The position numbers and the translations under genes were made by a program. A stretch of DNA of 64,000 bases from Oreohelix idahoensis. Taxonomy: Eukaryota > Mollusca > Gastropoda > Stylommatophora > Oreohelicidae. The notes under the pieces are model-generated. The model saw nothing but the letters and a program-made list of their open reading frames with translations, did no database searches and had not been told where the DNA came from. Below, piece by piece: positions 20,910-30,600 of this stretch. The stretch spans positions 389,438-453,437 of the forward strand of contig JAMPIV010000287.1 of NCBI GenBank assembly GCA_024509875.1, read 5' to 3'. Numbering within the stretch: the stretch's first letter is position 1; each line of letters opens with the position of its first letter.

Positions 20910-22946
20910 ATGGCGGACCTAGCCAAATTTCGATCTGCTGCTGTTCAGACTGCAAAAGAGTTAGGATTAGATGGGCAAGTTATGGTTGCCTATGTCACTA
21001 CTGAATGTGACAAATTTATTGAACGCGAAGAAAGAAGGTTTGAAGCCGAAAGAAAGTTAGAGGCTGAAAGGGAAATTAAGAAGTTACAATTTGAGGCTGA
21101 GGCTAAGAAATTGGAAGCAGAAGAAAGAAGATTAGCTGCAGAAAGAGAAGAGAAGAAATTAGCTGCAGAAAGGGAAGCAGAAGAAAGAAGATTGACTGCA
21201 GAAAGGGAAGAGAAGAAATTAGCTGCAGAGAGGGAAGCAGAAAAGGAGGAGAAGAGATTACAAAGGGAACATGAGTTACGAATAAGGGAGTTTGAGTTTC
21301 AGGGCCATGCTCCTGAAAATGGTGCCAGTCCCTTTGCCTCTGATGCCACCGCTAGCCAGGGAGCCTCAACCTCAGCTATGAATTTTCATTTAGATCATTT
21401 TGTTGAGAAAGACGATGATATAGAGAGCTATCTAAATAGGTATGAACTATTAGCTACCACATATGGGTTAGAGAGAGAAAGGTGGAGCTTAAAGTTATCT
21501 CAGGGACTTCGTGGGGCAGCTTATGAAGTTTTTGCAAAAATGAGCAGAGGTGATCAGGAAAATTATGACATGCTAAAGCAGGCTCTTTTGTTAAGGTATG
21601 AAAAGAATGCAGAATTTTATAGGAAAAAATTTAGGAATGCTAAACTACTGTCAGGTGAAACCTATCACCAGTTCTCTGCACGAATAGAGACATACTTGGA
21701 GAAATGGACTTCTCTGGGGAAAACCCAAGATCTTAAGGAAATGGTCCTTATAGAGCAATTAAGAGAGTCCATGGCTCCAGACCTGAGAAAGTTTCTCATG
21801 GAACAAGGTGCAGAGAGGCTGGGTGAGTTGCTAAATGTTGCTGAAAGGTATCAAGCAGCTCAAGCAGAGGTAACAGGTAATAAAAAGAAACAAGTGGATA
21901 ACTTTAGGGCACCACGGAACTTTAATAAATTTGATCCTAGGGATCAAAACAAAGGTAAGCACCAGTTTGATAGGCCACGGTATGAAAATAAAAATAAATT
22001 CCCACAATTCGATGAAAGGAAATATGATGAAAGAAAATCTTTCAACCAAGGAAAAAGGTGGTGTAAGAATTGTCAGATGGACAATCATGACACTGACCGT
22101 TGCAGAAGGAAACCTGTGTATATGGCAACCCTTCAGGTCAGGTCGACCTCAAGACAGGAGGAGGATATTATGTTGGATACCACTCCAGAAGAGATGAGGA
22201 AGGCACAGGCTGGGGATAAAACACTCAAGCCTTGTTTCAGGAAATTGTCAACTTGTCATACAACTCCAGGCAAGGGAGATTTTTACATGAAAAACAAGTT
22301 GATGTATAGGAAGACTGGAGCTAGATCCAAAGGTCAGGGACAGCTGGTACTTCCTAAAAGATATAGGGCAGACTTAATAAGGAGCCTACATGTGAAACCA
22401 GATGGGGACCATGAGAAGATAGGTACCATCATTCAAAAGGTGGCTCACAATTATTATTGGCCCAAAGCAAGATGGGACATTGAGAATTTTGTAGAAAGGT
22501 GTAGCATAGCACATGAGGGAACACCCACAAGTGGGAACATTGATCAGGACCTGGACACGCCACGGGGCAAAATTAGGCCTGATAATAAAAAGAAAAATAG
22601 ATTTGATAAAGTGGACCAAATGGAATGGGAAGCCCCTTTTCACGGACAAGCTTCACTTAACTGTTTTACAATGGCCACTATGCGGAGAGTGCAAACAGAT
22701 GTCTTACCCCAGGATAAGCCGAAAATCCCTCAATCGGACTTAAACAAACTGGAGGAAGAGGATGTAGAGAGGAAATCTCTCATCAAGAATTTTAAGTGGG
22801 GAGAAAGCCCCAAAAGAAAAATTGGTAGCGGTCGTTTTATGCATGATAATTCTGGGAGGAAAAATCATCACTATAGAGCTTCGAGTGGAAGAGACCATAC
22901 CGGTGCATGGACAAATAGGTCCACAAAATTAAAGGTCCATATGTAG
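20910..22946 (+). CDS. gag: B Gag fused to integrase zinc-finger remnant (678 aa)
   Basis: An open frame from ATG 20910. Residues 45-130 are a charged coiled coil built from repeats such as AEREEKKLAAEREAEERRL. A capsid-like region follows (IESYLNRYELLATTYGLERERW to about residue 325), then a CX2CX4HX4C zinc knuckle (WCKNCQMDNHDTDRC, about residue 383). Instead of a protease, the frame next reaches an integrase HHCC-like piece (LIRSLHVKPDGDHEK, WPKARWDIENFVERC), then unrecognised sequence. This indicates internal deletion of protease and of the integrase core. It may still make Gag, which could act in trans. Confidence 0.82.
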   Translation: MADLAKFRSAAVQTAKELGLDGQVMVAYVTTECDKFIEREERRFEAERKLEAEREIKKLQFEAEAKKLEAEERRLAAEREEKKLAAEREAEERRLTAEREEKKLAAEREAEKEEKRLQREHELRIREFEFQGHAPENGASPFASDATASQGASTSAMNFHLDHFVEKDDDIESYLNRYELLATTYGLERERWSLKLSQGLRGAAYEVFAKMSRGDQENYDMLKQALLLRYEKNAEFYRKKFRNAKLLSGETYHQFSARIETYLEKWTSLGKTQDLKEMVLIEQLRESMAPDLRKFLMEQGAERLGELLNVAERYQAAQAEVTGNKKKQVDNFRAPRNFNKFDPRDQNKGKHQFDRPRYENKNKFPQFDERKYDERKSFNQGKRWCKNCQMDNHDTDRCRRKPVYMATLQVRSTSRQEEDIMLDTTPEEMRKAQAGDKTLKPCFRKLSTCHTTPGKGDFYMKNKLMYRKTGARSKGQGQLVLPKRYRADLIRSLHVKPDGDHEKIGTIIQKVAHNYYWPKARWDIENFVERCSIAHEGTPTSGNIDQDLDTPRGKIRPDNKKKNRFDKVDQMEWEAPFHGQASLNCFTMATMRRVQTDVLPQDKPKIPQSDLNKLEEEDVERKSLIKNFKWGESPKRKIGSGRFMHDNSGRKNHHYRASSGRDHTGAWTNRSTKLKVHM

Positions 22947-22948
22947 CT

Positions 22949-24028
22949 TTGTTAAGAACGTGGACTGATGAAAAGGCAGAGGAAAACATTACATCTTCAT
23001 ACCAATATGTGAATGAGCTGACCACTCGTTTAAAAACTGGCTGGAAACTTGCCAATGAAAATTTGAAACAAGGCAGGAAGAAACATGCTGCCTATTATAA
23101 CAGGAAGGCGAAAGACAGAAATTTGGCTGTGGGAGAGAAAGTACTGCTTCTTTTGCCCGGGAGTCAGAATAAGTTACAAATTGGATGGCAGGGTCCATAT
23201 ACAGTTTTAGAGAAGGTGTCTAGAACAAATTATAAGATAGATAAGAAGGGGAAAGAAAAAATCTATCATGTGAATCTCCTGAAGAAATATTTGGAAAGAG
23301 AACATCAGGAAGAGACACACTTGTTGACCTTGTCCATCGCCATGGAGATGAAAAAGGAACCACTTTCATCATTTGAATATCCATTACACCCCTGTGAGAC
23401 AGCAGCACAGGTGAAAATCAGTACACATTTAACGAAAACTCAGAAAGAGAGAGTGCAACAGGTTCTAAATAATCATGCAGAGGTGTTAACAGACCGACCA
23501 GGGCATACAAACCTATTGGAATATGATATGAAACTGATAGACCCCACACCTGTCTGTATGAAACCATATTCGATTCCGTTTGCTAAGGAGAAAGCTTTGA
23601 AGGAAGAGATAGACTATCTGTTGAAGGAAGGAATTATTTCACACAGTGAATCTTCGTATAGTTCCGGTGTTGTGCTCTTACGGAAGCCCTCTGGAGAACA
23701 TAGACTCTGTATAGATTACAGGAGACTGAATGCTATTACAGAAGGACAGGTGGATCCATTGCCAGATACAAATCAGCTGTTTGCCAGACTAAATAAAGCT
23801 AAATATTTCTCCAAAGTGGATCTGAGTAAAGGATACTATCAGATTCCAGTAAAGCCTGAGGTTAGACCATACCTAGCTTTTAGTACCTCAGAAGGACACT
23901 ATGAGTTTAATAGATTGCCATTTGGATTGAAGAATGCGCCTAGTGTCTTCTCTAGAATGATGAGAAAATTGTTGGATGTAAACATTTCGGAGGAACGTAA
24001 TGAATCCCTGAGTTGCCTCTTTGATTGA
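22949..24028 (+). pseudogene. B integrase C-terminus followed by truncated RT
   Basis: The frame begins with the integrase C-terminal module (GEKVLLLLPGSQNKL, IGWQGPYTVLEKVS, IYHVNLLKKYLE). It then runs directly into the RT N-terminus (HAEVLTDRPGHTN, KEGIISHSESSYSSGVVLLRK, RLCIDYRRLNA, KVDLSKGYYQIPV, FNRLPFGLKNAPSVFSRMM). Integrase is therefore upstream of RT, as in Gmr1-type elements. The sequence stops at 24028 before the catalytic YxDD and RNase H, so it cannot encode active enzyme. Confidence 0.88.
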
Positions 24029-24437
24029 GGATATTCCGAATGTTTCATACAGGATAATAAGAAGATTATGGGATCCACTACGAAAACTCTGCTATCACCA
24101 GGTATATGTTATCTCCTCATAACGTACATTTTGAGGGAAATATAATGTTCTCTGGACATGTCATTGCGCAGACTCAGAGAAGAGAAATGGTGAATACGGG
24201 TTGCGAAGCAGCATTAAGACAAGCACTCACACTTGCGGCTGTTCAGTAACATAACCGAAATATATTATTGGTTGTAGAAGTCTGAGGCAGATTTCATGAG
24301 TAGTGCCTACTCTGAATGGACCCAACTACATAAAACCATGATAGCACCACAGCAGAGTAAAGTCAAGTTGACTTACATTTATCTATGTGTATATAGAATA
24401 AAGGACTGACATGGGATGTCTGTTTTAAGAGGGGAGG
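24029..24437 (+). other. B 3' noncoding region with polypurine tract
   Basis: No coding signal. AAGAGGGGAGG at 24427-24437 lies directly before the LTR start TGTCG, the expected place for the plus-strand-priming polypurine tract. Confidence 0.75.
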
Positions 24438-25153
24438 TGTCGTGAAATATTCTAATCCACATATATAAAGTATCAGGTAAATACAAAGCCTAACAAATAA
24501 ATTTAATAAAAGGAAGAAGAATGGTAAAGAACAGTGCTGTCACAATGACTGTACTCGAAATCCCCTTTGTTTTATGCTTCGTCTGCAAATTGTAACGTTT
24601 CCACGTTAAATATAAGCCACTGCATAAATACAAGCGTTTCCACAACACATTAAAACGGGTATTGCATTTCTAAGAAAAACATTGAGAGGCACACTGCGTA
24701 ATGACCTAAATTAATCCTAACATTAATTATACTACGTTACCAAAACGAACGAACAGATGGACTCAAATAGAAGGAGAGAGGGGCGAATGAAAGCAAGGAC
24801 ACACGCAACACTAAACTCGCGTCGCGCGATACACAATTACTACTATCACGCGTGTAAGGCCACATGCACTAACTTTTTTTCAGACGGACAGTGATAAAAA
24901 CACTAACCTTCCCAGAGTTAGGTTTTAAAAACCTGGAAAACGCTTATTAGAAAAGATGACATTAGATGGGTTTACGTTTGAAAACATTACAGTACCCAGA
25001 CAGCACATCTTCGAAACAGGAGGTAGAAGAAATTGCATATTTTGAACGCAGCCACTTAGCTCTTTTAAATTTGTATATTTGGGTTCCTTAGGGCTTGCTG
25101 ACAAAGAATATGTAAAACGTTACGCAAATAGTCTAGGAATTACCAAATTATAA
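24438..25153 (+). repeat. B LTR 2, first part
   Basis: Matches 18310-19018 closely, apart from a 6-bp insertion (TACAAA) near 24483 and a few substitutions. It ends ACCAAATTATAA where C begins. Compared with LTR 1, 46 bp (equivalent to 19019-19064) are missing before the LTR resumes at 34333. Confidence 0.9.
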
Positions 25154-26187
25154 ATAACGCAAGGGCAACAACTGCTTGTAATTTATAGTCACTTTTCTCG
25201 GTAAGCATTTGTCTTCTCGCGTTGGTATCGAATGCAGTTAACTTTTGTGCTGTGGTCATTTTTGCGCTGGACTGCGCATGACTTGTCTTGTTGTTTGGTC
25301 GATCGGTTTCCGCCCACCACTAGTGGGAGTGAGCGATTTGGAATGGCGAAAGAGATGCCTCGTTGAAGAGGGGATCTCCGCTATTTTTTGTTCTGTCAGG
25401 GATGTGTAGTCCTCTTATGGATATTTCGTTTAGTCGAGATAATACCTCTAGTGTTTTCCCACATGTCGGGAGGCGTGATATTTCTGTGTATTTCATGAAA
25501 GCAAGGTAAATTGACTTTTTCATTAACTCTATCGATTTTGGGTCGTGAGCGATTTCGATTCATAGCCTGTCTCCGAAAGTCGTCGTCACGAGATGTTCTT
25601 TCCCAGCTCACATGTCGCTGCATTGTATTGCATCGGTTGATGCATGTACCAAGGACCATTACTTGCTACTTTGTTAAATGAACTAGGTTTAGAAAACCTT
25701 TATTATCTAGAGGATATTCTTGAGGACATTATTTATACTTCGGCAGACGTGTCTGTCTTGCTGAAGTCAAACTAAGGAGAGTGAACTGATCTCATACATC
25801 TGGTTATCTCCTGGCTGTTATAGAAAAGGATGGAGTTGTTCATCTGACTACATTTACAGCACTTTGAAATATAACATGCATCTGACTCATCATTGTAATG
25901 CTGTCTACCGTTTATTGCTGTATTGAATGTTGCTGTGATAATGACTGTTTGATGTGCCTACACATTTGCGTAACCATTTTGTCACTGTGGCGTCCACAAT
26001 AAATAATGAAGAAAAACGTCAACGGCTGTTTCAAGACTCATTGATTTTATACGTCGTGAGTTTACTGACGTCCTATGTGGATTGCCCTGTTATTGTTGCA
26101 TGAACATTGTTTTGACTGAACACATCTACACACTACACAAAACCAGACATGCGGATGCCATCCATCATCATATGGCATCACGCATCA
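25154..26187 (+). repeat. C 5' LTR, truncated at its start
   Basis: Same length as and nearly identical to 33299-34332. It lacks the LTR's first 49 bp, including TG. It carries a polyadenylation signal in CACAATAAATAATG near 25999. Small minus-strand frames here recur exactly in the 3' LTR and are LTR copies, not genes. The missing start should reduce promoter or integration competence of this copy, depending on where the promoter lies. Confidence 0.92.
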
Positions 26188-26189
26188 TT

Positions 26190-26207
26190 TGGTGGCCATA
26201 AGCTGGT
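26190..26207 (+). promoter_or_regulatory. C primer-binding site
   Basis: TGGTGGCCATAAGCTGGT lies two bases after the LTR end (CGCATCA). Its complement ends in CCACCA, as a tRNA 3' end would, and the following TTGATTC continues a T-arm-like match. Element D has a related site (TGGTGGCCTCAAGC) at 42392. Confidence 0.7.
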
Positions 26208-27620
26208 TTGATTCTGGTACTAGCAAACACGGGGTCCCTTACCCACTTCATTTTCAACAAGAATTCATCAACATCCTTCAAGAAATTAACATTCTTCAAT
26301 ACAGTCAACATCTTCAAAATTTTCAAAGTACTCGGCGTTGCCCGGTAAAAGTCAAAATTTCAATTTTTTGACGGAAACAAGAATTTGACAGTACCCGGCG
26401 TTGTTACATGTTGCCGGATAACTCGGACTGCTGTTATCTTTTACGCAAGTCAAGCAAGTTGCTGCTGTCAAGGTTCCAGTGCTGTCGTTTTTTGAGAAGG
26501 TCAAGTGCCGGTTGAAACGGGTTGTTTTCTGAAGAAGGCCAAGTACCGATTTCCATCAACTTACTTTTGGATTAGAAGGTCAAGTGCCGAAACAACTCAA
26601 CACACAGTATGTCAGAAGCTCTTGTACCATCGTGTTAGCAGTGGAAGCAGTTCAGATGTGCCATCATCGTTGGAGCTTCGCTCTTTAGGACGTTGATTGA
26701 CATCCGTTTTTCTGCTGTTCTACGATTGGAAGCCTTTAAGTTAAGTGGCCTGTTTGTATGTAAACTGTGCCCTTATACTTCTGCTGAGTCTTCTGTGTAT
26801 CATCTCATTCTATATGTTATATGTCTATATGTTATTTGTATATTTATATGTTTATATTTCAGCGGGTTCTCGGTTGGGTGGTGTCTCCGTTAGATTATGC
26901 CACGTCATAGAGGTCGTCTATTGTGAGCGTTTTCTGTAGGGTTTGCAAATTTCCGATACTGGAATTTGCTAAGCGACTTCTGTTGCTATTTATGTTAGCT
27001 GTGATGACATGTTTTAATATTGTTTTCGTTATTATTTCACATTCTTTAGTTTTGTTGTGATTTGTTTGTATTTGTTAGCCTACTCTTGTCTATAATTTAG
27101 TTTCATACAACATTTTTGTTTATACACTGTGGTGTCATGTATTTTGTTTAATTCTATCGCAGATATCGTCACATTTTTTGTGATATTTCATTAATTTCTG
27201 CTTTATTTTTAGTTGATTTCTGCGAAAGTTTTTGTATTGTTGCTGATCTTTGTTATTGTTTACATTGTTATTGTTTACATTGTTTGTATTGTTTACATTT
27301 TCAATGTTTACATTCTGCATGTGTTTACATAGTCATTGTTTACAGTTATAGTAATTAGTTAATGGGCTATGCTAATGCACTGTTACTACTATACTGATGA
27401 TAAATGAATGATGAATAGTGTCGTGCACTATTGAATGAGAAGTGCACTTATGATCAAGATTTGAGTGCTGATATTTCATATACAAGTTCTTTGATTGGAG
27501 ACTTGTTTCCCACAGAGACTGGGATAATATAATGTGATGTGAATATACAAGTGCTTAATTAAGACTTGTTACACTTAGGTTTGAAATAAATTAGTTAATT
27601 ATTTCAGGTTTTGGACTCAT
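26208..27620 (+). other. C leader (1.4 kb) with internal repeats
   Basis: No gene supported. Three copies of GAAGG(T/C)CAAGT(G/A)CCG occur at 26496-26510, 26534-26548 and 26575-26589. Further down (about 27240-27340) the phrase TTGTTTACATTG recurs several times. Such repeats could be RNA-binding or packaging sites, but that is speculation. Confidence 0.5.
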
Positions 27621-30600
27621 ATGTTAGACAACATGTCTACATTTGAGCACTTTATTGAGCAGGGTAAATTGCTTGGGAAGACTGGTGATAAGTTAGAAGA
27701 ATTTGCAACTGCTCGATATGATAAAGCAATGGAAGCTGAACAAAAGAAACTGCATATGGAAGCTGAACAAAAGAAACTGCAGATGCAGGTGGATGAAAAG
27801 AGATTCCAAATGGAAATGGAAAAACAAAAAAGGGAATCAGAAGCTGAGGAAAGAAAGCTACAGCTAGAGGCTGAAAATAAAAGACTTGAAAAAGAAGCTG
27901 AAAATGAAAGACTTCAAATGCAGGCTCAAGCTGAAGAAAGGAAGTTACAAAGAGAGTCTGATGAGAGGAAAGCAAAAATGGAACATGAAGAAAAACTCTT
28001 AGCTTTAGAGTTGGAGAAATTGAAATTGACGAGCATGAGTAATGGTAATGATTCAAACAAGGGTTCATCTTCTGGGAAGGCTAATAATGATACTTTTAAG
28101 ATTAAGTTACCAACATTTAGTCCTTCCAGTGATGACATAATGTTCTATCTGGACAGATTTGAACAAGCATGTACAGCTCATAACATAGACAAAGCAAAAT
28201 ATGTTTATCAGTTATCAGGGATACTGACAGGTAAAGCTCTAAGTATATTAAATATGGTGGATGAACCTGACAAGAGCAATTATGAGGTTGTCAGGGCCGC
28301 TTTGTTAAAGAAATATCAGCTTAACGAAGACGGCTATCGTCTACAATTTAAAAACATGTTACCTGAAAATGGAGTTGAATTCTCCGAGTTTATTGCAAGA
28401 ATACGCATTACTTTCTCACGATGGGTTGAACTATCTAAGACGGAAAAAACTTATGAAGGACTTATGGACTTAATACTTAGAGACAAAGTCATGTCGTCTG
28501 TCAATGAGTCTTTCCTTGCTTTCCTTCATGAACGTAAACCTAAAACAATAAAAGAAATGGAAGATTTCTGTTGCCAATACGTAACTGCGCACCCACACAT
28601 AACCATGGGTAACTCTAAGGTGAAAGAAGGTTTACCAGTTGCTTCGGCAGCTCCGTATGGTCAAAACTTTGCTCGTAGATTCCAACAAAATTTTGATAGA
28701 AAGGGTAGCGGTAATTTCTGTCAAAATCATGGAAACCAATTTCATGGTGATTCTTCTTCGAAGAATTGGAGACAACCTGATAGTGGTCGTTACTATCACC
28801 CTAATAATTATAAGCATTTCAAAAGAGGATATGGTAATAGAGGTTATTCCTGCCGAAGACCTCAGAACCAAACAAATAGATGTTCGCATCAATGTGAACA
28901 TGATAGTAATCGTGGAAACTGGAATTCGAACCAGTATAACAATTACAATAGAGACAATAATAACTGCAGAGATAATAATAACTCTGATAACTTCAGAGGT
29001 AATAATAGTCGGGGTAGATCTCAACACAAAAAAAAGAGATATCAGCAGGCTAATGCTGTACAACAGGAAACTGAGGGAGCCTGTAATCATGTTGTTGATA
29101 GTAAAAACTTTGACGCTGTCACTAGTTCTGCTTTTGACTTTGAGAGAGCAAACAAATGCCCCCAATGCAGTACTTTATTCGAACCGGGTACCATAACTAC
29201 TTTGAGTTGTGGTCACCCACTTCCCGCTCTTCCTGCTGCTGTTGCGCATGACGGGAGGGGTTCTTTAATTCTACATAAGGGTCTTGTTAATGATACTCCG
29301 GTCTCACTACTTTTCGATTCCGGATGCACCACTATTGGTGTTAGACAATCGCTTGTAGATCCATCTTGTGCTACAGGAAGGGTTATTAAATGTGTCACAT
29401 TTGGCGGCACTCTAGAAAAATATCCTACTGCTGTAATTCGCATTGCCACTCCTTTCTTTACTGGAGATGTGCATGCTTGTCTCTTACCTAATCCTATTGC
29501 GGACCTTATTATTGGTCGTATTCACGGAGTTAGGGAGTGTACCCCACAGCAGATTGCTGCTTGGGAAGATAATAACATGCAAGCTACAAATGCAGTAGTT
29601 ACAAGAGCACAAGCTCTACAAACACCCGAAACTTCACTGAATAGTGATAATGAAGTTGATAGCCAAGATAGTCACTTAGTAATTACTCGTGACTCTTTCA
29701 TAAAATTGCAAGAAGAAGATCCTTCTTTAAAAAAATTCTTCGTTCTTGCGAAGAAAGGTGATCCGAATCAGGATACAAATAGAAAATCTTGGATTGCAAT
29801 GAGAAACGGCGTACTTGTACGTATGGTACAAGATTCGACTACGTCGGCACATTCGCAAATTCTTGTTCCCAAGAGCATGAGAGTCCAAATATTGCAACAT
29901 GCTCATGACTCGCAATGTGCTGGACATATGGGTTTTGCCCGTACGAAGTCGAGAGTCCTTGCGGCTTTCTTTTGGCCTTTTGTCAATAAGGACATTCGTA
30001 TTTACTGCCGATCATGCAAGGTATGTCAGGAGGTCAAATCTAGAGGACCACGACATGCTGCGCCTATCCAGGCTGCTGACATTCCTATTCGGCCGTTTCA
30101 GAAAATGGCCATAGATATTATTGGCCCTTTTAAGGTCAAGTCGGCCAGAGGACATCAGTTTATCCTTACATGTGTCGATATGTGCACACGTTGGCCAGAG
30201 GCTATTCCTCTTAAGAGCATATCTACTACAGATATCGCAGATGCTCTTTGGTTGATATTTTCTCGCTTGGGGTTCCCCAGAGAAATATTGTCAGACCATG
30301 GCACTCAACTCATATCTGACACTATGTCACAGGTAATGTCTACCTTACATATTGAACGATCTCTCAGTAGTATCTACCATCCTATGTCTAATGGGTTAGT
30401 TGAGCGTCTGAATAGAACGCTCAAGACTTTGCTTGGTAAGATAACTGAAGATCATCCTCAAGATTGGGACAGGGTTTTACCCGCGGCTATCTTTGCCTAT
30501 AGAGAAGTCCCTAATGAACACACAGGATTTTCTCCCTTCGAACTTGTCTTTGGCGCGCGTCCACGCGGCCCTATGTCTTTATTACACGATCTCATCACTG

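Noticed and set aside
25320..25659. Minus-strand frames identical at 33465-33804
   Set aside because: They are C LTR copies. The identity reflects recent insertion.
28632..29196. 177- and 185-residue frames in both strands over C Gag
   Set aside because: Shadows of the N/R-rich Gag linker, whose AT-rich codons leave other frames open.
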